A stretch of 64,000 nucleotides of DNA from Gammaproteobacteria bacterium (GTDB taxonomy: Bacteria; Pseudomonadota; Gammaproteobacteria; Pseudomonadales; Azotimanducaceae). Under the pieces are notes generated by a model that saw only the letters and a program-made list of their open reading frames with translations, did no database searches and had not been told where the DNA came from. Each line of letters begins with the position of its first letter. Within the stretch, counting starts at the first letter, position 1. This document shows, in pieces, positions 54,080-63,391 of this stretch. Position numbers and translations under genes: made by a program. The stretch covers positions 1-64,000 of the forward strand of contig JAPOXV010000019.1 of NCBI GenBank assembly GCA_026706935.1. Direction: 5' to 3'.

Positions 54080-55360
54080 TCATTCTTCAACGTGCGTGAT
54101 CTTGGCATCGACTAAGTCATCGATCTCGGATTCCTCAAAACTCAGTTCGCGAAGAATCTCACGAGTTTCGGTCGCGAACTTTCGAGGTGCCGACCTAGAA
54201 CGAAAGCCCTCACCATTCATTCGTACTGGCGGCGACAAAACGGTAAAGTCCCCTGCGTCAGGATGGTGTAGACGGTGGAACATGCCGTTAGCGCTGGCTT
54301 GTTCATCTTTGAAAAGTTCAATCGGAAATCGCACTTGCGCGACTGGCACGCCAACATCATTGAACGCCACTATCCAATCAGCTGCAGTTCGTGTGAGCAT
54401 TACGGATTCAACCTTAGCGCTCAGATTTTCATAGTAGACGGACTGAGCTTCGCTATCTGGTGAATCTAGGTGCGAATCCTCAACGCCTACGACCGAGAGA
54501 AACTTCGTGCGTAGCGTACGGCTGCCGCAAGCGATGGCAATCGGTGCATCGGCGGTATCGTAGGTGCGTAAGTAGACGCGCACCATCGGAAGCGCTCTCG
54601 CACTCGACATCGTTCGTGCCTGTTCGGCAAAGCTCTTGTTGGCAGCACGTTGTGTAGTGAGTCGTTGGAGAATCTCATCGTGCAGAGGCGCATCTTCCTC
54701 TTCGGATCGTATCAATTGGTTGTTGGCGAGCGTCATCGCCGCTTGCATAAGTGAGGTGTCGACTCGGCCTCCAAGACCTGTGCGCTCACGTCGAAGTAAC
54801 GCGGAAGTAACACCAAAAGCGAGACTCATAGCGCACATGTAGTCAACGCTGACGGGTTCGCCCGGCGCTGGACGGCCATCGACCATGCGACCGTTCGCTG
54901 CCATATAGCCAGCTCGAGCTTGTACGACCGTGTCCATTCCGACATGGGTGGCTTCTGGTCCTTCATTGCCGAATGCTGTAACCGATGCAGCTATCAACCG
55001 TGGGTAGCGTTCCTCAAGCGTCGAAGGATCCAAACCGAGTTCAAGGTCAAGACCAGGACGAAAGTTCATTAAGACCACATCCGCCCACGCGAGTAATCGC
55101 TCAATAACGGGCCGCGCAGACGGATCACGTAAAGCAAGAGGCAGCGATCGCTTGCCTCGGTTGCGGGAAAGGAACGTCCGAGTAACTAACGGCGATATCT
55201 GACGAAGCATTCGGGTTGGATCGCCCGTGAGTTGCTCTACCTTTATCACTTCGGCGCCGCCTTCGGCGAGCAATTGCGCGCAGAAAGGCACTGAGACGTA
55301 TTGACCGAATTCCACGACGCGAATACCGTCGAAGGGTTGCGATTGATCCATATTTGCCAT
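54080..55360 (-). CDS. Class III (CaiB/BaiF) CoA-transferase
   Basis: A family III CoA-transferase of about 426 residues from the chosen start. Signs are QPFDGIRVVEFGQYVSVPFC, GGAEVIKVEQLTGDPTRML, SRNRGKRSLPLALRDPSA, ASVTAFGNEGP, and the probable catalytic aspartate in VSVDYMCAMS (about residue 173), followed by RRERTGLGGRVDTSLMQAAM. The frame could open at 55480, but those 40 residues (VVNTSRSRTYDQQQ...) are unlike the family, so I start at ATG 55360. An ATG at 55351 is also possible. Substrates are unknown. Confidence 0.88.
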   Translation of the reverse strand: MANMDQSQPFDGIRVVEFGQYVSVPFCAQLLAEGGAEVIKVEQLTGDPTRMLRQISPLVTRTFLSRNRGKRSLPLALRDPSARPVIERLLAWADVVLMNFRPGLDLELGLDPSTLEERYPRLIAASVTAFGNEGPEATHVGMDTVVQARAGYMAANGRMVDGRPAPGEPVSVDYMCAMSLAFGVTSALLRRERTGLGGRVDTSLMQAAMTLANNQLIRSEEEDAPLHDEILQRLTTQRAANKSFAEQARTMSSARALPMVRVYLRTYDTADAPIAIACGSRTLRTKFLSVVGVEDSHLDSPDSEAQSVYYENLSAKVESVMLTRTAADWIVAFNDVGVPVAQVRFPIELFKDEQASANGMFHRLHHPDAGDFTVLSPPVRMNGEGFRSRSAPRKFATETREILRELSFEESEIDDLVDAKITHVEE

Positions 55361-55703
55361 GATAGCCGAGCGAAACTGAAGCCGAGATTTCTGCTGTGGC
55401 GAGCGAGTTCGAGCCAGCGAGCTGTTGGTTTTATATTGCTGTTGATCGTAAGTCCTCGAACGAGATGTGTTCACCACCATATATCAAAAGTGCGGAGTGA
55501 AACCGATGAGGTGACAACTACCAGATTCCCCTCCCGCACTCCATTTCTCGTTCACGAGGTCGCACGAAGTCACCGCTCGTTTGCAACCTAGCAGTACTTA
55601 AATTGCCTAACTAAAATGCCTTTCGCTGAAATTTAGCCCCCACCGTGCGTAGAAACGTTCGAACTAGCCTGACTACTCCATTTCATTTACGAGAGATCGA
55701 ATT

Positions 55704-57665
55704 TTGAGATTATTGGCGCGATTGACTTCGATCATCGTGATGGTGGTCTCTGTTCCAAACCTTCTTTCCGTCGTTAATGCTCAGCAAGAAGTAACTCGAG
55801 TAGTCCCTCTATTCCCATCATCTAATGACGCATACAACGGCGCACTACGAATCATCAATCATTCAAAAGAAGCTGGAGACGTATCCATTGTCGGTTTCGA
55901 TGAAGAAGGGACAGAGTACGGACCGGCGACGTTGTCAATTGGCAGTCAAGTCAGTCAACTCGTCTATACAGATGAGCTTGAAGACGGTACAGAAACGCTT
56001 TCCGACGCACTCGGTAGAGGTGTGGGAAGTTGGCGGCTCGAAATTACGACGCCGCTAGACATCGAAGCATCCGCATACGCGGTGACGCAAGATGGTCTGC
56101 TATCTAGCCTTCAAGATACCGTCCAAGGAGAGAACGGCTGTTGGCGTATTCCTACTTTTTATTCCGCCGACAACTTCGCGATATCCAAACTTCGCTTAAC
56201 GAATCCAAGTCCTGACGTCGCGAACGTCAAAATCAGCGGACGGGACGATCGAGGTACTGTCAGCGCATCGCCAATCGAACTCTCTCTTGGGTCTGGCACT
56301 ACGAAGACGTTCGATGCTTCAGATCTCGAAGATGGAATGAGCGATTTCTCCGGTTCACTTGGTAACGGCCGAGGCAACTGGCAACTAGCGGTTGAGTCGG
56401 ATCGACTGATTTCGGTTATGAACCTGCTTGAAGGTGACAGGACCGTGTCGAACCTTTCAAAGAGACCGTCTCATGCGATCGGCCACTGTTGGCTTGGAAA
56501 GACACTCGCTAACGCCGACCGGTCCATCGTTAAGCGTCTCGAAGTGTTCGTGCTTCCAGACAGATTGGAGGAGACCGCGCCGATTACTCCAGCGATTTAC
56601 GCCGCCATTATTGATGAAACGGGCGTAAGAGCGATTGCAGCGACGGGTGTGAAAAAGATTGGTGAAGAACAGGAAGCGTCGATTCACGATCGGCTTTACC
56701 TCGGCTCGATAACGAAACCGATGACAGCCACGCTCGTCGGTACCCTTATTTACGGCGAGGAGATTGTGTTCACAAACCACTGGGACACAACGATCAGTGA
56801 AGTATTTAGCGACCTGGTCGAAGAAATACATAGCGACTATCACGACGTCACGATAAACGACCTTCTGATCCATCATAGTGGTATTCGCATTGATTTACCT
56901 GAATGGGAAGACGACGACACACTCTCAATCATCGAACGTCGACAGGCTGCCATGCTTGCGACGCTAAGTGAACCGTCCGGTATTGAACGAGGTACAGTCT
57001 CATACTCTCACGCAGGCTACATGGTCGCAGCCGCGATGGTCGAACGCCTCACAGGCAAGTCCTGGGAAGATCTCATGCAGGAGCGATTATTCGAGCCACT
57101 CGGCATGGCCAGTGCGGGATTCGGCCCACCTGCACTAGTCGACGAGGAGAACGAACCCTGGGGCCACACACTTTCATCGTCAACAGAATGGGTTCCGACT
57201 CAAGATGATTGGCACGTGGTTCTTCAACCAACGGCCGGCGTTCATGCTTCGATGGAAGACTTAGGAAAGTTTCTGCAGCTATGGATGGACGGCAAGGAAC
57301 CGATGCTGCTGAATCGTGCTCAAATCGAGACACTGACGAGACTAGCGGTACGCGAGGACGGTACGATTGTGAGGTTCTTGTTTACTGGAGGCTCGCCTAG
57401 CGCTGGTTGGTGGCTCTATCAAGACGTTTTTGGATACGGTGAAGCGCTCAATACACCTGGCTCAAACGGCAACTGGTATTCGCTCGTTTGGGTGATGCGC
57501 GATATCAGTCGCGCCTATTTAGTCGTCACAAACTCTGCCTTACCGTCGGATATATACGGCGATTTCGGAAGCATCAATCGCGTGCTCACACCCGTCATTA
57601 CGCGGTTAGCGACGAGTCCTGCGCGAAGTGAACCGCCGCACCTATCGAATGACGCGCCTAACTAA
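55704..57665 (+). CDS. Exported serine hydrolase (beta-lactamase family) with two N-terminal beta-repeat domains
   Basis: A 653-residue secreted protein (signal peptide SIIVMVVSVPNLLSVVNA). Residues ~30-137 and ~146-250 are two copies of a repeat: each has a strand such as LRIINHS or LRLTNPS, then VGFDEEG/SGRDDRG, LSIGSQ/LSLGSG, a DELEDG/DLEDG turn, and LGRGVGSW/LGNGRGNW. The C-terminal half is a class C/DD-peptidase-like hydrolase with serine in LGSITKPMTA (S335) and tyrosine in VSYSHAGYMVAA (Y434), plus INDLLIHHSGI and GVHASMEDLGKF. The start is TTG with GAGAGA upstream. Possible roles are cell-wall or ester hydrolysis with surface binding by the repeats. Confidence 0.85.
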   Translation: MRLLARLTSIIVMVVSVPNLLSVVNAQQEVTRVVPLFPSSNDAYNGALRIINHSKEAGDVSIVGFDEEGTEYGPATLSIGSQVSQLVYTDELEDGTETLSDALGRGVGSWRLEITTPLDIEASAYAVTQDGLLSSLQDTVQGENGCWRIPTFYSADNFAISKLRLTNPSPDVANVKISGRDDRGTVSASPIELSLGSGTTKTFDASDLEDGMSDFSGSLGNGRGNWQLAVESDRLISVMNLLEGDRTVSNLSKRPSHAIGHCWLGKTLANADRSIVKRLEVFVLPDRLEETAPITPAIYAAIIDETGVRAIAATGVKKIGEEQEASIHDRLYLGSITKPMTATLVGTLIYGEEIVFTNHWDTTISEVFSDLVEEIHSDYHDVTINDLLIHHSGIRIDLPEWEDDDTLSIIERRQAAMLATLSEPSGIERGTVSYSHAGYMVAAAMVERLTGKSWEDLMQERLFEPLGMASAGFGPPALVDEENEPWGHTLSSSTEWVPTQDDWHVVLQPTAGVHASMEDLGKFLQLWMDGKEPMLLNRAQIETLTRLAVREDGTIVRFLFTGGSPSAGWWLYQDVFGYGEALNTPGSNGNWYSLVWVMRDISRAYLVVTNSALPSDIYGDFGSINRVLTPVITRLATSPARSEPPHLSNDAPN

Positions 57666-57798
57666 GTGAGTCATTTCTGTTTGAGGGCATAGCAGGTCGC
57701 TACGGCTAAAGCTATATCGATAAAACCAATCGCTTCAGACATTCGAACGAATGCCCTGATGCGATACTTCCTATGTTTAACCGACTATTGGTAGTTTC

Positions 57799-58791
57799 AT
57801 GCAATTAGGTGTTTTGGCCGGTATGGGTCGCGATTGGGAAGACTCGATCGAGAAAGTTCGAATCGCCGAGTCGCTTGGATACACGATGGTGGCGACAGGC
57901 GAAGCCTGGGGACCTTCCAGCATTCCATGGATGACCTTGCTTGCCACGCATACCGAGAAAATCCAAATCGCGACTTCGATCCTAAACACCTTTTCAAGAT
58001 CACCTGGCGCAATCGCACAAGAGTTCGCGTCTCTTGAGATGTTATCGAAAGGGCGAATGGTGTGCGGCTTAGGTTCGTCCGGGCATCGCGTGATCGAGCA
58101 CTTCCACGGAGTGCCGTTCGATCGACCGCTACGTCGTATTCGTGAATATGTGGAAATCATCAAGATCTTGCTCGAAGGGCAAGAACTGAATTACGATGGC
58201 AAGCTCATGCAGATGAGCCGAGGATTCAGACTTGACTACGAACGTCAACGAGAGTCGGTACCCGTCTACATCGCAGCCATCACACCAAAGTCGATAAAAC
58301 AGACGGGCGAGATCGCAGACGGCATTTTTCCGATCCACTGGCCCAGTGAACGCTTTACGTCACTCAAAGACGACTTGAGAGCCGGAGCTGTCGCTGCGAA
58401 TCGAGAGAACATGAACCTCACTGTCGCGCCATTTACGAACGTGTATGTTGGTGACGTTGATGACGAATCGCTGTGGCAAGCCGCGCGCCAGCCGTTATTT
58501 CACTATATCAATCGAATGGGTGACTTCTATTGGAATATGTTGGTAAGTAACGGATTTGAAGAAGACGTACTGGCGTCACGCGCGGCGTGGCAAAAACGCG
58601 ACCGAGACGGTGCATTCAGCGCTATATCAAAAGACATGGTTCAAGCGATTCAAGTAATCGGTCCACCAGACTCCATCGCGGGTCAACTTCAACAACGGGC
58701 AGCCGACGGCGCCGACATACAGTTGATACCTATGCCTCAAGGATCCCTTGAGGATGTAGAGCGTCAACTTTCTTTCTATTTAGGCGTCTAA
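57799..58791 (+). CDS. LLM-class flavin-dependent oxidoreductase
   Basis: A 330-residue luciferase-like oxidoreductase. The start MQLGVLAGMGRDWEDSIEKV matches the family entry strand and helix; further blocks are MVATGEAWGPSSIPWM, RMVCGLGSSGHRVIEHFHG, VPVYIAAITPKSIKQTGEIA, and DGIFPIHWPSERF. The third LLM member in this window and distinct from the pair at 46093 and 47754. The GNAT gene follows 32 nt downstream with its own strong ribosome site, so the two may be co-transcribed. Substrate and cofactor unknown. Confidence 0.88.
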   Translation: MQLGVLAGMGRDWEDSIEKVRIAESLGYTMVATGEAWGPSSIPWMTLLATHTEKIQIATSILNTFSRSPGAIAQEFASLEMLSKGRMVCGLGSSGHRVIEHFHGVPFDRPLRRIREYVEIIKILLEGQELNYDGKLMQMSRGFRLDYERQRESVPVYIAAITPKSIKQTGEIADGIFPIHWPSERFTSLKDDLRAGAVAANRENMNLTVAPFTNVYVGDVDDESLWQAARQPLFHYINRMGDFYWNMLVSNGFEEDVLASRAAWQKRDRDGAFSAISKDMVQAIQVIGPPDSIAGQLQQRAADGADIQLIPMPQGSLEDVERQLSFYLGV

Positions 58792-58823
58792 CCACGATTC
58801 GCGCTCGTACAAGGAGATTCCGA

Positions 58824-60047
58824 GTGACATCAACCGATAACTTCGAGTTTCGGACCATTACTAAAGACGAGCTTGAAGAATTCAATAAGGTCGTCAAGTA
58901 CGTGTTCGCCGAAAGTTCTACGGATCCAGTCCCCGAAGAAGATCAACTGCAACCGGAATGGACAACGGCGGCATTCCACAAAGGCAAGATCGTCGCGACT
59001 TCCGGTGGTTATCCGTTCGAGATGCGTCTTAACGGAAAATCGATCGCTGTTGATGGATTAACCGCCGTCGGTACCGAACCGGGATTTCGGCGACGTGGCT
59101 TAGTTCGCGAGATGGTCACGCGCCGTCTGAACATGGTTCATGAGCACGAGGAACAATCTGCATCCATCCTATGGGCGTCGATGGGCGCGATTTATCAGCG
59201 CTTTGGGTACGGACTCAGTAGTAGCCAGATCCAATGTAAGTTCGATCCCCGATACACCGAGTTTCAATTCCCGGCGAACGTCGATGGCTACGTACGAATC
59301 ATGACAGAAGAGGACGGCGGCCAAACGATAAGGGACCTATATGAGCGGTTTATCGAGGATCGCACGCTTGACTTAAAACGCGACGACGATGTATGGTGGA
59401 AGAACTATTTCGGCACAAAAAAGCGTCGCAGCTATTGCGCGATTTATTTCAATTCGAGCGACGAACCGGAGGGCTACGTTGCCTACAACACGTCAACGAT
59501 CGAACGAGCGCCTGATGAGGGTCCGGACCAGAAACTTTGGGTTCGCGAACTCATCTATCTGAATATTCAAGCGTACCGGGCGTTATGGGAGTTCATCCGT
59601 GAGCATGATTTGGTAGGTAAAGTCGAGATACACATGCCCGTTGATGAACCCGCAATCAATATGCTGCTTGAACCGCGAGCCATGCGGCTAAATCTGTCCG
59701 ACGGCATCTGGATGAGGATCGTCGACGCGGAGAAAGCTCTCACCCAACGAGAGTACAGTGGACCCGGCAATGTCGTGCTCGAAATTCGCGACGATCCGGA
59801 ATGTCCATGGAACGAGCGACGATTTGAACTCGAGACGGACGGCGAATCCGCTGAAGTGGCCGCAACAAACAAGAGCCCACAATTCACGATTTCGCCGAAC
59901 GGATTAGCCAGTCTTATGTCAGGTAATGCGAGCCTATCTGAACTTAATCGAGTCGGTCGCGCTGATGTCTCGGATACGAACCAAATCCGCTACTTCGACT
60001 TCATGTTCTCGACGAAGTATCGACCTTTCTGTCGCAACGGTTTCTAG
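58824..60047 (+). CDS. Eis-like GNAT acetyltransferase
   Basis: A 407-residue member of the Eis-type acetyltransferase group: GNAT fold at the N-terminus with TEPGFRRRGLVREMVTRRL (acetyl-CoA pyrophosphate-binding loop) and ASMGAIYQRFGYG, a second GNAT-like central part, and a C-terminal SCP2-like region (from about residue 300, containing VLEIRDDPECPWNERRFEL and FTISPNGLASLMSGNASLS). Eis relatives acetylate amines such as aminoglycosides or lysines. GTG start with AAGGAG at 58811-58816 defines the start. It follows the LLM gene by 32 nt and converges with a CoA-transferase. Confidence 0.88.
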   Translation: MTSTDNFEFRTITKDELEEFNKVVKYVFAESSTDPVPEEDQLQPEWTTAAFHKGKIVATSGGYPFEMRLNGKSIAVDGLTAVGTEPGFRRRGLVREMVTRRLNMVHEHEEQSASILWASMGAIYQRFGYGLSSSQIQCKFDPRYTEFQFPANVDGYVRIMTEEDGGQTIRDLYERFIEDRTLDLKRDDDVWWKNYFGTKKRRSYCAIYFNSSDEPEGYVAYNTSTIERAPDEGPDQKLWVRELIYLNIQAYRALWEFIREHDLVGKVEIHMPVDEPAINMLLEPRAMRLNLSDGIWMRIVDAEKALTQREYSGPGNVVLEIRDDPECPWNERRFELETDGESAEVAATNKSPQFTISPNGLASLMSGNASLSELNRVGRADVSDTNQIRYFDFMFSTKYRPFCRNGF

Positions 60048-60078
60048 AAGGCGACGAACAAACTAAAGTCGAGGCTGC

Positions 60079-61254
60079 TCAGGCGTCGAGAATTGACGTA
60101 GGGATTGAATCGTCTAGGGATTGAGATTCAGCCTTAAATTCGTTTCGGATCGCAGCTGAATGCTCTCCTAAGCGCGGAATGCGAACCGTACCGTCCGCAA
60201 TGCTACGCTCCGCGTCGGGATGAGCAGGCATATTGATCGGACCCGTCTCGCTTTCGAAACGCGTTCGACGTAATTCTGGATGAGCCGCAAAGGCTGGCAT
60301 CTCGTTCACGACGCCGAATGCAATACGTGCGTTCTTCAGTAGTTCAACGAGCTCTTCTTTTGAGCGATTGCCGAAAAACTCTTGGACAAGACCATCCACC
60401 TCAGGTCTTCTTTCGATACGAACCGGATTTGTTGCATAGAGCGGATGATCGGTTAAATCCGGTCTCTCCAGGACTTGCTCCGTGAATGCCTGCCACTCGC
60501 GATCGTTTTGTACCGAGATCACGATCGTAACGCCGTCCTTCGATACGAATCCCCCATATGGCGTAATCGATGGATGAGCAAGACCAACCCGTTCAGGACC
60601 GACCCCTTTCTCTTCGTGTTGCAACAGCGGCACCGTCATCCAATCCGCGATGACGTCGAAAAGGGAGAGTTTTATGGCACGACCTTCGCCAGTACGTGCG
60701 CGTGCGACGATCGCCTCGTTAATCGCTAACGCCGCCGTCAAACCAGTCGAAATATCGACGAGAGAAACACCAATACGACCGTATTCACCCGGAGCTCCCG
60801 AGATCGATGCGAGTCCTGATTCCGCTTGAATAAGAAGGTCGTACGCCTTCATATCTCGGTACGACCCTGTCTCGCCGTAACCAGATATGTCACACGTAAT
60901 AAGGTGCGGAAACTCCTTGCGCAATGCATCCGAACCGAGTCCGACCCGAGCCGCGGCGCCGACACTAAGGTTCTGAATAAACGCGTCCGACTGGCTAAGA
61001 ATGCGCTTGATGAGATCAACGTCGTCCTGATTCTTAATGTCAACTGTGAGCGATTCCTTCCCGCGATTCGCCCAAGCGAAATACGCACTTTGGCCGTTCG
61101 CGGCTGTATCGTAAGTACGAGCGAAGTCACCGGATTCCCGCTCGAGTTTGATGATGCGCGCACCGGCGTCTGCGAGGCGACAGGTCGCGACCGGAGCAGC
61201 AACCGCCTGTTCGAGCGCAACGACCGTAACGCCCTGTAAAGGTAAGTCACTCAT
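60079..61254 (-). CDS. Class III (CaiB/BaiF) CoA-transferase
   Basis: A 391-residue family III CoA-transferase. Family blocks are LQGVTVVALEQAVAAPVATC, AGARIIKLERESGDFARTYD, ANRGKESLTVDIKN, SGYGETGSYRDMKAYDLLIQ, and the likely catalytic aspartate in GVSLVDISTGLTAALAI (D167), then ARTGEGRAIKLSLFDVIADW. Its ATG overlaps the stop of the upstream permease gene as ATGA (4 nt), so it is translationally coupled to a peptide-type ABC transporter. This suggests that the imported compound, or its carboxylate product, is activated as a CoA ester. Confidence 0.9.
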   Translation of the reverse strand: MSDLPLQGVTVVALEQAVAAPVATCRLADAGARIIKLERESGDFARTYDTAANGQSAYFAWANRGKESLTVDIKNQDDVDLIKRILSQSDAFIQNLSVGAAARVGLGSDALRKEFPHLITCDISGYGETGSYRDMKAYDLLIQAESGLASISGAPGEYGRIGVSLVDISTGLTAALAINEAIVARARTGEGRAIKLSLFDVIADWMTVPLLQHEEKGVGPERVGLAHPSITPYGGFVSKDGVTIVISVQNDREWQAFTEQVLERPDLTDHPLYATNPVRIERRPEVDGLVQEFFGNRSKEELVELLKNARIAFGVVNEMPAFAAHPELRRTRFESETGPINMPAHPDAERSIADGTVRIPRLGEHSAAIRNEFKAESQSLDDSIPTSILDA

Positions 61255-62318
61255 TGAGCTCTGGCTTCTAACGGCGTTTGGATCGTCAGTCCTTCTCCCC
61301 GCGTCCCGATCGATCGTCGAGGATCGAGTGCATCACGAACGCCTTCGCCAATGAAGATCAATAGGGTTAACATCACGACCAATGTCGTGAACACGCCAGC
61401 GCCGATCCACCATGCCTGCAAATTGCTTTTAGCTGCGGAAAGCAGTCTTCCCAATGACGGAGACTCGATAGGTAACCCGAACCCAAGGAAGTCCAACGCC
61501 GTTAATGAGACAATCGAGCTGGTCAGAATGAACGGTAGGTAAGTCAATGCCGATACGGCGGCGTTCGGCAGTACGTGTCGAAATATGACCACGAAGTCTC
61601 GAACGCCTAAGCCCCAAGCGGCACGAACAAATTCGAAATTTCGCGCACGCAAGAATTCAGCTCGGACCACACCAACGAGTGTCATCCAGCTGAACATGAC
61701 CAAGATACCAAGTAACCAATAGACGTTTGGTTCAACCATGCTGGCTAGGATGATCAGCACGAACAACACTGGTAATCCGATCCAGACTTCAACGATTCGT
61801 TGACCGATCAGGTCCACCAAACCGCCGAAATAACCCTGTACTGCACCAACGCAGATACCGATCGTCGATGCCAAGATCGTTAGGATGATTCCAAACAAAA
61901 CGGACAAGCGAAATCCGTAGAGCAATTTCGCAACGATATCCGTACCAAATCCGTCGGTTCCTAGCCAGTGCTCAGAGTCAGGTCCAGCTGGAACAATCGT
62001 TCGATCCCAATCCAGCGTATCGAACGAATAGCGGATAGGAGGCCAGATCGCCCAGCCGTGCTCTTCGATTTCGCGCTCTGTATACGGATCGATGTACCAC
62101 GCCTCCGTTTCCAAGACCCCGCCGAGCTGTTTGTCGGAGTATGTAAAAATCAGCGGCAGGTAAATCTCGCCTTTGTATCCAAAAACAATCGGTTTGTCGT
62201 TCGCTATGAACTCAGTGAACATGCTGACGATGAACAGCATGCTAAATACCCAGAGCGAGTAATACGCTCGTTTATTCTTGTGGAAATTCTCAAGACGTCG
62301 CTGATTGAGGGGACTCAT
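61251..62318 (-). CDS. Peptide-type ABC transporter permease (YejE-like)
   Basis: A 355-residue inner-membrane permease with an N-terminal anchor (YSLWVFSMLFIVSMFTEFIA), a long periplasmic loop including HWLGTDGFGTDIVAKLLYGF, and five C-terminal helices. The ABC-coupling loop is RAAWGLGVRDFVVIFRHVLP, with NLQAWWIGAGVFTTLVVML near the end. The periplasmic insertion and N-terminal anchor match YejE rather than OppC. Its ATG overlaps the YejB-like stop (ATGA) and its TGA overlaps the CoA-transferase start. Confidence 0.9.
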   Translation of the reverse strand: MSPLNQRRLENFHKNKRAYYSLWVFSMLFIVSMFTEFIANDKPIVFGYKGEIYLPLIFTYSDKQLGGVLETEAWYIDPYTEREIEEHGWAIWPPIRYSFDTLDWDRTIVPAGPDSEHWLGTDGFGTDIVAKLLYGFRLSVLFGIILTILASTIGICVGAVQGYFGGLVDLIGQRIVEVWIGLPVLFVLIILASMVEPNVYWLLGILVMFSWMTLVGVVRAEFLRARNFEFVRAAWGLGVRDFVVIFRHVLPNAAVSALTYLPFILTSSIVSLTALDFLGFGLPIESPSLGRLLSAAKSNLQAWWIGAGVFTTLVVMLTLLIFIGEGVRDALDPRRSIGTRGEGLTIQTPLEARAQ

Positions 62319-63391
62319 GTTTCGCGCGTCTCGAAGTCAATCCGTGGGTCGACGACCACGTACATCAAGTCGCCTACGAGTTGCATCGTTAGTCCGAGCA
62401 AACTGAACATGTACAAAGTAGCGAATAAGACGGGATAGTCGCGGACAATCACAGCTTCATAGCCAAGCAACCCAATCCCTTCAAGCGAGAAGATCACTTC
62501 AATAAGTAGTGCGCCAGTAAACAAGATTCCGACAAATGCGGCCGGGAAGCCAGCGATGATGATCAGCATCGCGTTTCGGAACACATGCAGGAAGAGCGTG
62601 CGCTTCTCGGTCAGTCCTTTGGCGCGAGCCGTGAGCACGTACTGCTTGCCTATTTCTTCAAGGAAGCAGTTTTTTGTTAGCATCGTTAGTGTCGCAAAAC
62701 CTCCCAGTGTCAATGCGACCACCGGTAACGCTAAATGCCAAATGACATCTGTGACTTTCTGGAAGAACGTGAGATCATCAAACGATTCGGAGACTAGCCC
62801 CCGCATAGGAAAGGCATTAAGCCATTCACCTCCTGCGAGCGTCACCAAAAAAATGATTGCGAATAGAAACTGAGGGATCGCGTATGCCGTGAAGATCACC
62901 GTGCTCGAGAAGATGTCGAGTGGGCCGCCATCTCGAATTGCTTTGACCACGCCGAGTGGTACCGAGATCGTGTAGATGAGAAACATCGAACTCAATCCAA
63001 GCGATATCGAGACTGGGAGCCTCTCGATGATGATTTCTAAAACATTGCGGTCTTGGTAATACGACCTACCGAAGTCGAATCTCAGATAGTTCCACAGCAT
63101 TAGGCCAAATCGAACATGCGCGGGTTTGTCGAATCCGAAACGTTCCTCTATTTCTTCAATGAACGCGGGGTCCAATCCACTAGAACCCTGGTAACCCGAT
63201 TCGGACGATGGACCCATCGATTCCGCTGTCGAGATATTCGCGGTGGTCGACATGTTGAGTCCGGAGAACTGTGCGATCGCTTGCTCAACTGGACCGCCTG
63301 GGGCAAATTGAATGATGGTGAAATTAAGAAGGAGGATCCCGAACAATGTGATCGGGATCAGCACTAAGCGTCGTAGGATGTAGTGAAACAC
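62315..63391 (-). CDS. Peptide-type ABC transporter permease (YejB-like)
   Basis: A 358-residue permease. It starts MFHYILRRLVLIPITLFGIL, has a periplasmic insert (about 45-90) typical of YejB, then FGRSYYQDRNVLEIIIERLP and six membrane helices; the coupling loop is TARAKGLTEKRTLFLHVFRN with GLLGYEAVIVRDYPVLFATL near the C-terminus. Start GTG at 63391 overlaps the binding-protein stop by 1 nt (TAGTG). It pairs with the YejE-like permease downstream. The ATPase gene of the transporter is not in the window. Confidence 0.92.
   Translation of the reverse strand: MFHYILRRLVLIPITLFGILLLNFTIIQFAPGGPVEQAIAQFSGLNMSTTANISTAESMGPSSESGYQGSSGLDPAFIEEIEERFGFDKPAHVRFGLMLWNYLRFDFGRSYYQDRNVLEIIIERLPVSISLGLSSMFLIYTISVPLGVVKAIRDGGPLDIFSSTVIFTAYAIPQFLFAIIFLVTLAGGEWLNAFPMRGLVSESFDDLTFFQKVTDVIWHLALPVVALTLGGFATLTMLTKNCFLEEIGKQYVLTARAKGLTEKRTLFLHVFRNAMLIIIAGFPAAFVGILFTGALLIEVIFSLEGIGLLGYEAVIVRDYPVLFATLYMFSLLGLTMQLVGDLMYVVVDPRIDFETRET

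Noticed and set aside
60849..61250. Two open frames of over 130 codons in alternative frames of the CoA-transferase gene
   Set aside because: Both are arginine/serine-rich shadows of a gene with full CoA-transferase motifs.
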